Shown here one piece after another: positions 16,867 to 25,265 of a stretch of DNA of 64,000 bases. How positions within the stretch are numbered: position 1 is the stretch's first letter; each line of letters starts with the position of its first letter. The DNA comes from Candidatus Microthrix subdominans (GTDB lineage Bacteria > Actinomycetota > Acidimicrobiia > Acidimicrobiales > Microtrichaceae): assembly GCA_016719385.1 (NCBI GenBank), contig JADJZA010000001.1:1116001-1180000 (forward strand), in the 5' to 3' direction. The translations under genes and the position numbers were made by a program. The notes beneath the pieces were generated by a model. The model was not told the DNA's origin, searched no databases, and saw only the letters and a program-made list of their open reading frames with translations.

Positions 16867-18471
16867 GTGAGCGTCGACGAACCCACCGAAACCTCCGGGC
16901 AGGATCTCGGCGCCATCGCTGCGATCGACATCGGCACCAACTCGATCCACACCGTGTTGGCGCGAGTGCTCGACCGGGGACGCTACGAGGTGTTGACCCG
17001 CGAGAAGGCCACCGTTCGGCTCGGGTCGGGCGGCGGCGACATGGACACCCTGGACGCTGATGCGATCGACCGGGGCATCGCTGCCCTGACCAGGGCGGCG
17101 CAGCTGGCTGTCGAGCGCAACGCTCTCGTCGTCGCCGTGGCGACCAGCGCCGTGCGCGAGGCCTCCAACTCCAAGGCGTTCATCCGTCGGGCGCGCGACG
17201 AGGCCGGCGTGAGCGTCGAGGTGATCTCAGGGGTCGAGGAGGCTCGGTTGATCCACCTGGGTGTTCTGGGTGCGCTGCCGGTATTCGATCGGCCCCATGC
17301 GCTGATCGATATCGGGGGTGGAAGCACCGAGGTGCTCTACGGCACCGGCGACGAGGTGACCGCGTCGCGCAGCTTCAAGCTGGGCGCCATTCGGACCACC
17401 CGTCGGTTCTTCCCTGACGGATTGTTCGGCGAGGGGCCCGAGAAGGCCCGCAGCAGGCAGATGAGGGCAGCCCAGGCTCACGTGGCATCAGCGCTGGCAC
17501 CGTTCGCCACTGCTGTGGCGGACCTGCCGGCCGAGGTGGTGGCCGGGTGCTCGGGGACGATCGAGACGCTGGCGGCCATGGCGCGGGCCAAGGCGGGGGA
17601 GAACGGGCGGTCGGCCAACGGGTCGACGATGACCCGCCGCGAGCTCGACGCCGTGGTCGACGCCATCCTGGAGGCGACGTCGCTCGACGACCTCAAGTCC
17701 CTGCCCGGGATGGAGCCAAGCCGGGCCGACATCATCGTTGGAGGGGCCCTGATCGTTCAGGGCGCGATGGACGCCTTCGGGTGGGAGCGCCTGACCATTT
17801 CGGAGGGCTCCCTGCGCGAGGGGGTGCTGGAGGAGGCCCAGGCACGGCTGACCGGCGGCGACACAGCGCACCTGGCCGACCTTCGTCGCCATTCGGTGGA
17901 GCACCTGCTGATCGCCACCGACGAGGACCCCGACCATGCCCGCTGCATCGCTCGCCTGAGCCTGGCGATCTTCGATGGCTTGGAGCGGGTGCACGGCCTG
18001 GGCGCCGAACACCGCGAGCTGCTCGAGGCCGGTGCGCTGCTGGCCAACGTGGGGCTGATGATCAGCCACAGCGCCCACCACAAGCACAGCTACTACATCG
18101 TCCGCAACACCGACCGTTTGTCCGGGTTTAACGACCGCGAGATCGAGATGGTCGCCCAGCTGGCCCGCTTCCACCGCAAGGCCCGCCCCGACGAGCAGCG
18201 CCACCCCGAGTTTGGCGCCCTATCGCTGGTCGACCGGGCGGTCGTGCGCACCCTGGCCGGCATCCTGCGGGTGGCTGTGGGCCTCGACCGCTCGCACGCC
18301 AACAAGGTGGGCGACGTCGAGGTGCTGGTCTCGGCCGACGAGGTGTCGGTGGTGGCAAGCCCCACTGAAGCGGGCGGCGATATCGACCTGGAGCTGTACG
18401 CCGGTGCGGCCAACACCAACCTGCTGGCCGAGGTGCTCGGCCGGAGCGTCAGCGTCTCCGGCGCGGCGTGA
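16867..18471 (+). CDS. ppx: Ppx/GppA exopolyphosphatase-family protein with HD-like C-terminal domain
   Basis: 534-residue protein of the ASKHA fold. The phosphate-1 loop AAIDIGTNSIHTVLAR is at the N-terminus, VATSAVREASN and VISGVEEARLIHLGV follow, and phosphate-2 is LIDIGGGSTEVLYG. The C-terminal 200 residues form the HD-type helical domain (ANVGLMISHSAHHKHSYYIVRN). The enzyme hydrolyses terminal phosphate of polyphosphate or pppGpp; the long form with HD domain favours exopolyphosphatase. The GTG at 16867 starts just before the first strand. Its end faces mscL. Confidence 0.9.
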   Translation: MSVDEPTETSGQDLGAIAAIDIGTNSIHTVLARVLDRGRYEVLTREKATVRLGSGGGDMDTLDADAIDRGIAALTRAAQLAVERNALVVAVATSAVREASNSKAFIRRARDEAGVSVEVISGVEEARLIHLGVLGALPVFDRPHALIDIGGGSTEVLYGTGDEVTASRSFKLGAIRTTRRFFPDGLFGEGPEKARSRQMRAAQAHVASALAPFATAVADLPAEVVAGCSGTIETLAAMARAKAGENGRSANGSTMTRRELDAVVDAILEATSLDDLKSLPGMEPSRADIIVGGALIVQGAMDAFGWERLTISEGSLREGVLEEAQARLTGGDTAHLADLRRHSVEHLLIATDEDPDHARCIARLSLAIFDGLERVHGLGAEHRELLEAGALLANVGLMISHSAHHKHSYYIVRNTDRLSGFNDREIEMVAQLARFHRKARPDEQRHPEFGALSLVDRAVVRTLAGILRVAVGLDRSHANKVGDVEVLVSADEVSVVASPTEAGGDIDLELYAGAANTNLLAEVLGRSVSVSGAA

Positions 18472-18482
18472 ACGTCACCGGC

Positions 18483-18512
18483 CCGGTACCGTCAGCGAAC
18501 TGACGGACCCGG
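18483..18512. terminator. Hairpin between convergent ppx and mscL
   Basis: A perfect 7-bp stem CCGTCAG/CTGACGG with loop CGAA (18489-18506) is extended by four more GC pairs after a 2x2 internal loop. No U-run is present on either side, so this is a plausible bidirectional terminator of the high-GC type rather than a canonical one. Confidence 0.45.
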
Positions 18513-18587
18513 ACCGGAGCGACGGAGGTTTGGAGCGCCTCGGACTTGGGTGCGTCGAGAAGCGCAGCGCCGACGAGCCTCAGTCCG

Positions 18588-18965
18588 CTAGCGAGGCTGG
18601 CGGGCGATCTCTTCGAGCAGCGCCACCATCTTCTCCTCGTTGGTCGGCTCGACGTCGGCGTCGGTGGCCGACCGTTCCTTCCAGTGGTTGTAGGGGCGCA
18701 CGACCACGAAGAACACCGCGGCGGCGATGGCGAGGAAGTTGATGACAGCGATGATCACCGAGCCCCACATGAACTCTGCTCCGCTGATCGTGAAGCTGGC
18801 CGTGGCGAGGCTGTCGGTATTGGGCAGGATGAGCCCGACCAGTGGGCTGAGCAGGCCGTCGACGAAGGAGTTGATCACCACCGCAAAAGCGGCGCCGATC
18901 ACCAGGCCGACTGCCAGGTCCAACACGCTGCCCTGGTTGATGAACTTCTTGAAGTCTTCGATCAT
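18588..18965 (-). CDS. mscL: Large-conductance mechanosensitive channel
   Basis: 125-residue MscL. The N-terminal helix MIEDFKKFINQGSVLDLAVG leads directly into TM1 (VIGAAFAVVINSFVDGLLSPLVG), then a short periplasmic loop, TM2 (VIIAVINFLAIAAAVFFVVV) and a cytoplasmic helix ending KMVALLEEIARQPR. MscL forms a pentameric pore that opens on osmotic downshift. CAGGAG eight bases before ATG is a clear ribosome-binding site. It lies 78 nt downstream of greA's stop? No: greA ends at 19044 on the same strand, with mscL following it, so read-through from greA is possible. Confidence 0.96.
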   Translation of the reverse strand: MIEDFKKFINQGSVLDLAVGLVIGAAFAVVINSFVDGLLSPLVGLILPNTDSLATASFTISGAEFMWGSVIIAVINFLAIAAAVFFVVVRPYNHWKERSATDADVEPTNEEKMVALLEEIARQPR

Positions 18966-19043
18966 GGTTGTACTCCTGAGCGCTTTCACGGAATAACGAT
19001 GGGAGGTCTCACATCGCTTTGCACGGTACTCGCCCATGCAGGC

Positions 19044-19517
19044 TCAGAGGTCGATCGCCACGATCTCCACGTTCAACACGTTGCCGTTGGGTGCGGTGAA
19101 CGAGACGGTGTCGCCCACCTTTTTGCCTCCAAGCTGCACACCGAGCGGTGAGGTGGGGGAGACGACGTCGATGTCGCCCGACTGTTCCTCGATCGACCCG
19201 TACAGGTAGCGGTCGATCTCGTCGTCACCCTCGTAGCGCAGTGAAACCGTCACGCCGGTTCGCACCGCGTCGATCGGGCCGTCGTCGCCGACGACCACAG
19301 CGTCCTCGAGGAGTCCGGCGATCTGACCGATCCTGGCCTCCATCTTGCCCTGTTCGTCCTTGGCCGCGTGGTAGTCGCCGTTCTCCTTGAGGTCGCCCAG
19401 CTCGCGGGCGGCCTCGATCTTTTCGGCGATCTCCAGGCGTCCACTGGACGTCAGGGTGTTCAGCTCGGCGCTCAGTCGGTCGTAGGCAGCCTGTGACAGC
19501 TCGTGGGTGTTGGCCAT
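19044..19517 (-). CDS. greA: Transcription elongation factor GreA
   Basis: 157-residue GreA/GreB-family factor that rescues backtracked RNA polymerase by stimulating transcript cleavage. The N-terminal coiled coil runs from about residue 12 to 75, with the tip acidic pair in ARELGDLKENGDYHAAKDEQ; the C-terminal FKBP-like domain ends SPTSPLGVQLGGKKVGDTVSFTAPNG. The start ATG (MANTHELSQAAYDRL) is normal for actinobacterial GreA. It is divergent from the leuB leader region. Confidence 0.95.
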   Translation of the reverse strand: MANTHELSQAAYDRLSAELNTLTSSGRLEIAEKIEAARELGDLKENGDYHAAKDEQGKMEARIGQIAGLLEDAVVVGDDGPIDAVRTGVTVSLRYEGDDEIDRYLYGSIEEQSGDIDVVSPTSPLGVQLGGKKVGDTVSFTAPNGNVLNVEIVAIDL

Positions 19518-19562
19518 AGCCCGACCACGATACCGGGTCGTGCCCGCCCGGTGGCGCGCTGG

Positions 19563-19568
19563 TAGCAT
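19563..19568 (+). promoter_or_regulatory. Candidate -10 box for the leuB leader transcript
   Basis: TAGCAT fits the TANNNT -10 pattern and lies eight bases before the leader-peptide ATG, so transcription would begin at or just before that ATG and give a leaderless or nearly leaderless message. No convincing -35 box is seen, which is common for actinobacterial promoters. Confidence 0.35.
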
Positions 19569-19576
19569 CGCTCGTG

Positions 19577-19621
19577 ATGAACCGGACCGCCTTCCGCACC
19601 GCCGTAGCGATCATTCGTTAG
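19577..19621 (+). CDS. Putative 14-residue leader peptide of the leuB-ilvE-cimA operon
   Basis: The short frame reads MNRTAFRTAVAIIR and ends at TAG 19619-19621. The Val-Ala-Ile-Ile stretch just before the stop matches end products of the genes downstream, the hallmark of ribosome-mediated attenuators of branched-chain amino-acid operons. The stop codon abuts an 11-bp perfect hairpin, and an intrinsic terminator follows 30 nt later. No clear ribosome-binding site is present, consistent with leaderless initiation. The role is inferred from position and composition. Confidence 0.55.
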   Translation: MNRTAFRTAVAIIR

Positions 19622-19645
19622 CACGCATCGGTTTCCGATGCGTGC
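19621..19645 (+). promoter_or_regulatory. Leader hairpin abutting the leader-peptide stop
   Basis: GCACGCATCGG (19621-19631) pairs perfectly with CCGATGCGTGC (19635-19645) around a TTT loop. A ribosome paused at the Ile codons would cover the left arm. I could not draw a clean mutually exclusive antiterminator. One competing pairing is ACCGCC in the leader peptide (19598-19603) with GGCGGT of the terminator (19666-19671). Confidence 0.6.
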
Positions 19646-19651
19646 GTCCAG

Positions 19652-19676
19652 CCGTCCACTTCGTGGGCGGTTTTTT
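19652..19676 (+). terminator. Intrinsic terminator (attenuator) before leuB
   Basis: Stem CCGTCCAC/GTGGGCGG (one G-U pair) with loop TTC is followed at once by TTTTTTC. This is a canonical intrinsic terminator about 90 nt upstream of leuB and in its orientation. It cannot serve greA, which is transcribed away from it. It therefore most likely works as an attenuator. Confidence 0.75.
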
Positions 19677-19765
19677 CTTGTCCCAAAGCCGATGCTGTCC
19701 GCCCGAACACCAGGCCGGCCAGTACGAGCAGCCGCCCATCCCCCCACTAGCCGGAACATGAGTTG

Positions 19766-20851
19766 ATGATGAACACCAGCCAGGTCACGCCAACCGGCGC
19801 ACCCGACCAACAAGCTCCCGACGCGCAGACACCCGACGAGCAGGAGTCCGCCCGCCGACCGCACCGCATTGGTGTGATCGGCGGCGATGGCATCGGCCCC
19901 GAGGTGACCGCCCAGGCGCTGCGGGTGCTCGAGGCGGCCGGCCTGGAGATGGAGCTGACCCACTACGACCTGGGCGCCGCCCGCTACCTGCGCGACGGCA
20001 CCGTGCTGCCCGACCCGGTGATGGAGGAGTGGCGGGGCCTCGACGCGCTGCTGCTCGGCGCGGTCGGCGACCCGGCACCGGGACAGGCAGCACCGGCCGG
20101 CCTGGTCGAGCGGGGGATCCTGCTGCGCATGCGCTTCGAGCTCGACATGTACATCAACTACCGGCCGTTCCGCCTGCCGCCGGCGGTGAACTTTGAGGTG
20201 ATCCGCGAGAACACCGAAGGCGCCTATGCCGGGGAAGGCGGCTTTCTGCGCCGGGGCACCCCGTACGAGGTGGCCACCCAGGGTTCGGTCAACACCCGCC
20301 ACGGCGTCGAGCGCTGCATCCGCTACGCCTTCGACCAGGCGGTGGCGAGCGAACGCCACCACCTCACGCTGGTCCACAAGAAGAACGTGTTGACCTTTGC
20401 CGGCGACCTCTGGCAGCGCACCTTCGACGAGGTGGCCGTGGACTATCCCCAGGTCGACACCGCCTACCAGCACGTCGACGCCGCCTGTATCCACTTCGTC
20501 GAGCGGCCCGAGAGCTACGACGTCATCGTCACCGACAACCTGTTTGGCGACATCCTCACCGATCTGGGTGGGGCGGTGGCCGGCGGGGTCGCCTATGCGG
20601 CCTCGGCCAACCTCAACCCGGATCGCACCGGCCCGTCGATGTTCGAACCGGTGCATGGAACCGCACCCGACATCGCCGGCACCAACCAGGCCAACCCGAT
20701 CGCTGCGGTGATCTCCGCCGGTCTGATGGCCCGGTTCCTCGGCGACGATGCCGTGGCCGACGCAATCGCCGGCGCCACCTCGGACCCGCAGCGCTACAGC
20801 GGTTCCACCTCCGACATCGGCGACGCCCTCGTCGCCGCCGTGTCCGCCTGA
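19766..20851 (+). CDS. leuB: 3-isopropylmalate dehydrogenase
   Basis: 361-residue isocitrate/isopropylmalate dehydrogenase-family enzyme. After a 30-residue hydrophilic N-terminus come IGVIGGDGIGPEVTAQALRVLE, the substrate arginines in LLRMRFELDMYINYRPFRL, VTDNLFGDILTDLGG (metal-binding Asp) and MFEPVHGTAPDIAG. It oxidises and decarboxylates 3-isopropylmalate; in the citramalate route it also handles methylmalate. Start is one of two adjacent ATGs (19766 or 19769). First gene of leuB-ilvE-cimA, preceded by the leader and terminator described separately. Confidence 0.94.
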   Translation: MMNTSQVTPTGAPDQQAPDAQTPDEQESARRPHRIGVIGGDGIGPEVTAQALRVLEAAGLEMELTHYDLGAARYLRDGTVLPDPVMEEWRGLDALLLGAVGDPAPGQAAPAGLVERGILLRMRFELDMYINYRPFRLPPAVNFEVIRENTEGAYAGEGGFLRRGTPYEVATQGSVNTRHGVERCIRYAFDQAVASERHHLTLVHKKNVLTFAGDLWQRTFDEVAVDYPQVDTAYQHVDAACIHFVERPESYDVIVTDNLFGDILTDLGGAVAGGVAYAASANLNPDRTGPSMFEPVHGTAPDIAGTNQANPIAAVISAGLMARFLGDDAVADAIAGATSDPQRYSGSTSDIGDALVAAVSA

Positions 20852-20962
20852 CCCTCCGTTCTCACCCGAGTACACCGCCGATCGCTCGCCGACGGCCGTC
20901 CACCACATCGACCGGCCGCCGGCCACCTATCCCGGCTCTGGTCACCGCCAAGGAGTTGCGCC

Positions 20963-21877
20963 ATGCCATTGACCCCCACGCCCTTCATCTGGATGAACGG
21001 TTCCTTGGTGCCCTGGGACGAGGCGCAGATCCACGTGCTCACCCACACGCTGCACTACGGCACCGGCGTGTTCGAGGGCATCCGTGCCTACCCGACGCCT
21101 GACGGGCCCGGCATCTTCCGGCTGACCGATCACATCGCCCGTCTCAAGCGTTCGGCCGACATCCTGGCGATGCCGCTGCCCTACAGCGTGGATGAGCTAG
21201 TGGCCGCCACCAAGGAGACCGTGGCCTCCACCGGGCTCGACGGCTGCTACGTGCGCCCGATCGCCTACTACGGATACGGCGAGATGGGGCTGTCGACGAT
21301 CGGGCTGAGCGTCGACGTCGCCATCGCCTGCTGGCCGTGGGGCGCCTACCTGGGCGACGACGCGGTGACCAAGGGTGTGAAGCTGAAGATCAGCTCGTGG
21401 CAACGCCACGACCACAACACCATGCCGCCGGCGGCCAAGACCACCGGTAACTACGTCAACTCCTCGCTGGCCAAGGTGGAGGCGCTCAACGCCGGCTACG
21501 ACGAGGCTGTGCTGCTGAACCGGGCCGGCTGCATCGCCGAGTGCTCGGGTGAAAACCTCTTCGTCATCACCAACGGAAAGATCACCACCCCGCCGCTGCA
21601 TGCCGGGGCGCTCGAGGGCATCACCCAGCACACGGTCACCCAGCTGCTCGCCGATATGGGTCATGAGGTGGTGGAGAACAACCTGGTGCGCTCGGATCTC
21701 TACACCGCCGACGAGGCGTTTCTTGTCGGAACCGCTGCCGAGGTGTCGGCGGTGAACTCGGTCGACGACCGTCCAATTGCCTGTCCGGGTGCGATCACCA
21801 CCGAGCTGGCCAAGCGCTATGCCAACGTCGTCCGCGGCGGTGACGACAAGTACCGGTCCTGGGTGGAGCTGCCATGA
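20963..21877 (+). CDS. ilvE: Branched-chain amino-acid aminotransferase
   Basis: 304-residue class IV PLP aminotransferase. Fold landmarks: HTLHYGTGVFEGIRAY near the N-terminus, PPAAKTTGNYVNSSLAK containing the PLP lysine, LNRAGCIAECSGENLFVITNGKI, and GTAAEVSAVNSVDDRPI at the end. It makes leucine, isoleucine and valine from their keto acids. The start is fixed by AAGGAG eight bases upstream of ATG. It overlaps cimA by 4 nt (ATGA), and lies 111 nt after leuB. Confidence 0.95.
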   Translation: MPLTPTPFIWMNGSLVPWDEAQIHVLTHTLHYGTGVFEGIRAYPTPDGPGIFRLTDHIARLKRSADILAMPLPYSVDELVAATKETVASTGLDGCYVRPIAYYGYGEMGLSTIGLSVDVAIACWPWGAYLGDDAVTKGVKLKISSWQRHDHNTMPPAAKTTGNYVNSSLAKVEALNAGYDEAVLLNRAGCIAECSGENLFVITNGKITTPPLHAGALEGITQHTVTQLLADMGHEVVENNLVRSDLYTADEAFLVGTAAEVSAVNSVDDRPIACPGAITTELAKRYANVVRGGDDKYRSWVELP

Positions 21878-23538
21878 GCGAGGAGCGTGACACCGCTCCG
21901 TCCGGCGCTGCGGCGCCACCCGGCGCGGCCCCCGAGATCGCCCTGCCCGAACGGGTCGACGTGTTCGACACCACGCTGCGGGACGGCTCGCAGTTCGAGG
22001 GCATCTCGCTGTCGGTCGACGACAAGCTGCGCATCGCCGAGCAGCTCGATTACCTGGGCGTCGCCTGGATCGAGGGCGGCTTTCCGCAGGCCAACCCCAA
22101 GGACGCCGAGTTCTTTCGTCGGGCGGCCGCCGGCGAGCTGAAGCTCGATACGTCTCGGCTGGTCGCCTTCGGTTCTACCCGCAAGCCTGGGGGCGTCACC
22201 GACAGCGACGCCACCCTGACCACCCTCCTCGACGCGGGTACCGAGACGCTGTGCATCGTCGGCAAGGGATCGGCCTGGCAGGTGCGCAAGACGCTGAACA
22301 CGACCCTGGACGAGGGCCGGGCGATGACGTCGGACTCGGTCCGATACCTCAAGGCGGCCGGCCGCCGGGTGTTCTTCGACGTCGAGCACTGCTTCGACGG
22401 CTACAAGGAGGACCCGGACTTCACCCTGTCAGTGATCGAAGCGGCGGCGCTCGCCGGTGCCGACTGCGTCGTGCTGTGCGACACCAAGGGCGGGTCGCTT
22501 CCACACGAGGTGCAGGCGATCACCGCCGAGATCGCCCATCGCTTCGATGGGCTGCAGCTGGGAATCCACACCCAGGACGACACCGGTTGCGCCGTGGCCA
22601 ACGCGGTCGCCGCCGTGCTGAGCGGCGCTACCCAGGTGCAGGGCACGATCAACGGATACGGCGAGCGCACCGGCAACGCCGATCTGATCACCGTGATCCC
22701 CAACCTGACCCTGAAGCTGGGGGTGGGAACGCTGCCCGAGGGGCGGCTGGAGCGGTTGGGCCCGGTCAGCCGGCACGTCGCCGAGCTGGTCAACCTGCCG
22801 CTCAACCCGGCGGCGCCCTACGTGGGCACCTCGGCGTTCGCCCACAAGGGCGGGCTCCACACCTCGGCGCTGCGCCGGGCGGGCACGGCCGCGTACGAGC
22901 ATGTCGACCCGGCCTTGGTCGGCAACCACAGCCGGGTGTTGGTCTCCGACCTGGGCGGTCGGACCGGCATGTCGATGAAGGCCGAGGAGCTCGGTGTCGA
23001 CCTCGACGCTGCGGAGGCCGCCACGCTCAACGACACTCTGAAGGGCCTGGAGGCCGACGGTTGGGTGTTTGAGGCCGCCGATGCGTCGCTCGAGCTGCTG
23101 ATGGCCAGCGCGGCCGGATGGGAGCAGCCGTATTTTCGCACCGAGGCCTATCGGGTGTCGGGCTATCACCGGGCCGACCCGAACCAACCCCGGCAAGGCG
23201 CCCACCTGTCGACCGAGGCGACGGTGAAGGTGTGGGTCGGCGACGAGCGGATCGCCGCGGTGGGGGAGGGCAACGGCCCGGTCAACGCCCTCGACGCCGC
23301 CCTGCGCACGGCGCTGGGACGCCACTACCCCCACCTCGAGCGGATCCATCTCACCGACTTCAAGGTGCGGGTGCTCGACGGTGGAGCGGCCACCGGCGCG
23401 GTCACGCGGGTGCTGATCGACTCGACCGACGGCCACGACACCTGGACGACGATCGGGGTATCGCCCAACGTCATTGAGGCGTCGTGGATGGCGCTGATCG
23501 ACTCGTTGGTCTTCGGCCTCAAACGCGCAGACGGGTAG
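21874..23538 (+). CDS. cimA: (R)-citramalate synthase
   Basis: 554-residue DRE-TIM metallolyase-family enzyme condensing acetyl-CoA with pyruvate, first step of threonine-independent isoleucine synthesis. The TIM barrel starts VFDTTLRDGSQFEGISLS and contains GIHTQDDTGCAVANAVA and GYGERTGNADL; the two-part linker and C-terminal LeuA-like regulatory domain follow (residues about 420-554). FDTTLRDGSQ, GYGERTGN and the FAHKGGLHTSA histidines mark the CimA subgroup rather than LeuA. Translationally coupled to ilvE. Feedback by isoleucine is expected from the regulatory domain. Confidence 0.93.
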   Translation: MSEERDTAPSGAAAPPGAAPEIALPERVDVFDTTLRDGSQFEGISLSVDDKLRIAEQLDYLGVAWIEGGFPQANPKDAEFFRRAAAGELKLDTSRLVAFGSTRKPGGVTDSDATLTTLLDAGTETLCIVGKGSAWQVRKTLNTTLDEGRAMTSDSVRYLKAAGRRVFFDVEHCFDGYKEDPDFTLSVIEAAALAGADCVVLCDTKGGSLPHEVQAITAEIAHRFDGLQLGIHTQDDTGCAVANAVAAVLSGATQVQGTINGYGERTGNADLITVIPNLTLKLGVGTLPEGRLERLGPVSRHVAELVNLPLNPAAPYVGTSAFAHKGGLHTSALRRAGTAAYEHVDPALVGNHSRVLVSDLGGRTGMSMKAEELGVDLDAAEAATLNDTLKGLEADGWVFEAADASLELLMASAAGWEQPYFRTEAYRVSGYHRADPNQPRQGAHLSTEATVKVWVGDERIAAVGEGNGPVNALDAALRTALGRHYPHLERIHLTDFKVRVLDGGAATGAVTRVLIDSTDGHDTWTTIGVSPNVIEASWMALIDSLVFGLKRADG

Positions 23539-23550
23539 GGTGGGCCGTCC

Positions 23551-24081
23551 ATGGGAGCACCCACCTATATCGTCGAGAATCCCGTCCAGCCGGCCCGCAG
23601 CTACACGTCGGCGCCTCGGGTGCCCACCCCGTGGAAGCCGGGTCGGCCGGGGGAGCTGAACGGCCCGCAGCCGTGGGGTGACCAGTTGGGGACCCCCGGC
23701 CCCGACACCGGCTACGCCCTCAAGCTGGTCGAGCGCTGCGTTGACGAGCTGACGCTGGGGGCCGGTGAGCACCGCGACGACGTGGCATCCGGTCTGGCGG
23801 CGGTGGCCGCCAAGCGGGCGGCGTCCTACGGCCGAGCCCCGGTGCGCCACGACCTCGACGTTGCGGTCACGATCTGGGGCTTCGGCTCGTCGTCGGTCGA
23901 CCCAGAGCTGGCCGAGCTGCGTCGGCGGGCCTTCGAAGGCATCGCCGATCCCCACCACTACCAGGCCCGTCGGGCGCTGGTCGACCTGGTGCCGGAGGCC
24001 TCACTGCGTCAGACCCCTGGAGCGGTCGCCGAGGCCCACGCGGCCGACTGGCGCTCGCTCTTCGACCTTGGCCAGGCCTGA
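23551..24081 (+). CDS. Conserved hypothetical protein, unknown function
   Basis: 176-residue protein that I do not recognise. The start (MGAPTYIVENPVQPARSYTS) follows cimA by 12 nt, so it may be on the same transcript. The N-terminal third is Pro/Gly-rich; the C-terminal two thirds look helical with Ala/Arg/Glu-rich stretches (LVERCVDELTLGAGEHRDDVASGLAAVAAKRAASYGRAPV and a C-terminal WRSLFDLGQ). No signal peptide, membrane segment or metal motif is visible. Codon use matches its neighbours, which supports a real gene. It is convergent with the L,D-transpeptidase. Confidence 0.7.
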   Translation: MGAPTYIVENPVQPARSYTSAPRVPTPWKPGRPGELNGPQPWGDQLGTPGPDTGYALKLVERCVDELTLGAGEHRDDVASGLAAVAAKRAASYGRAPVRHDLDVAVTIWGFGSSSVDPELAELRRRAFEGIADPHHYQARRALVDLVPEASLRQTPGAVAEAHAADWRSLFDLGQA

Positions 24082-24123
24082 CCCTCACCTGTTTCCAGCG
24101 ATGCGCCGGCACCGGCGGAGGCC

Positions 24124-25125
24124 TTAGCTGGCGTAGACGTCGATCGGGGTGCCCAGGGGCAACGCCGCCAGTTGCTCGACCGTAGCGCTGGGCACGCGGA
24201 TGCAGCCGTTGGATCTGGCCTGGCCGAACACCGACGGGTCGCTCCAGCCGTGCATGGCGATCTGTGGGGCGCCGCCGTCGAAGGTGTCGAGCTGTTCGGA
24301 GTAGGCGCTGATGCCGAGGCTCCACGGGTGACGCTTGGCGCCACTGGGTTCGCTGAGCTTGTCGGTCAGGAAATGGCGGCCGGTCGGCGTGCGGGTGGCG
24401 TCGGTGCCCACCGCCACCGGGGCTTCGGCGACCATCGAGGTGCCTTGGAAGATCCGCAGCGTCCGATCGGCCACGTTGACCTCCACGTGGGAGCTCACCT
24501 CGGACTCTTGGACGTCGGACCGCTTCACCCATCCCATCGTGCCGTTGGGCCGGACGGGTAGTTGCACCTGCAGCCAGTCGCCCGACCGACGCACGACGAG
24601 GAAGGTCATCGCGTCGCCGAAGGGCTGGGGGTTGTCGAAGCGGTAGCCGGTGTCGGTGGCGAAGCGCCCCTGCACCGGTTGCTCCATACGCGGCAGCGGC
24701 GACGTGGCCTGTTGAACGCTTGAGAATGCGGGGCGAGCGTCCAGCGTGGGCGGGCCGTCGTCCACCCCGGCCGGGGCGGCGAGCTGCACGGCCACCGCCG
24801 GACCCTTGGCGGTGGCCACCTGGTAGGGGCCTGCGCCGCTGCGCGGCGCGGGACCGGCCGGGGCGGTCGGCGCGGGAGCATCCGCCGGCTTTGAGCTCGT
24901 GGTTGCCTTGGCGGCGACGGGCTTGGCGCTGGGGGCTGGCTTGGCGGTTGAGGTGGTCGCCTTGGTGGTCGACGACGACTGTGGCGTTCCGGTGCTTGAG
25001 GGGGCGATCAGCGGCGCCGAAGCCCGATCGGAGGCGCCGCCCCGGGCGGCGAGCACCAGGGCCAAGCCGACAACGGTCACGGCGATCGCAGCTGCGATCG
25101 CCTGCTTGCGGCGGATCGCGCTCAT
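24124..25125 (-). CDS. L,D-transpeptidase (YkuD domain), membrane-anchored
   Basis: 333 residues. A basic N-terminus and one hydrophobic segment (AAAIAVTVVGLALVLAARGG) form a signal anchor, followed by about 75 residues of low-complexity Ser/Thr/Ala/Pro linker. The middle holds an SH3-like stretch (GWVKRSDV), and the C-terminal YkuD domain carries AMHGWSDPSVFGQARSNGCIRVPS, with catalytic Cys in SNGCIRV and the upstream His. Such enzymes form 3-3 peptidoglycan cross-links or attach proteins outside the membrane. Mature location is the cell-wall side. Confidence 0.88.
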   Translation of the reverse strand: MSAIRRKQAIAAAIAVTVVGLALVLAARGGASDRASAPLIAPSSTGTPQSSSTTKATTSTAKPAPSAKPVAAKATTSSKPADAPAPTAPAGPAPRSGAGPYQVATAKGPAVAVQLAAPAGVDDGPPTLDARPAFSSVQQATSPLPRMEQPVQGRFATDTGYRFDNPQPFGDAMTFLVVRRSGDWLQVQLPVRPNGTMGWVKRSDVQESEVSSHVEVNVADRTLRIFQGTSMVAEAPVAVGTDATRTPTGRHFLTDKLSEPSGAKRHPWSLGISAYSEQLDTFDGGAPQIAMHGWSDPSVFGQARSNGCIRVPSATVEQLAALPLGTPIDVYAS

Positions 25126-25265
25126 CGGCGAACTCGCAGCGGCGTCATCGGTCGGAGTGGAGGGAAACTGGCCATCGGTCCTCGCCTACGTCAGCGCCGT
25201 CATCTGGAGGGGTCAGTCTTGCACCGGGGGTCGACCCGGTGCGTTCACCCGCCAAGCCGCGCTCG

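Noticed and set aside
19472..20926. 484-codon open frame on the minus strand
   Set aside because: Shadow of leuB, and it crosses the terminator and greA start.
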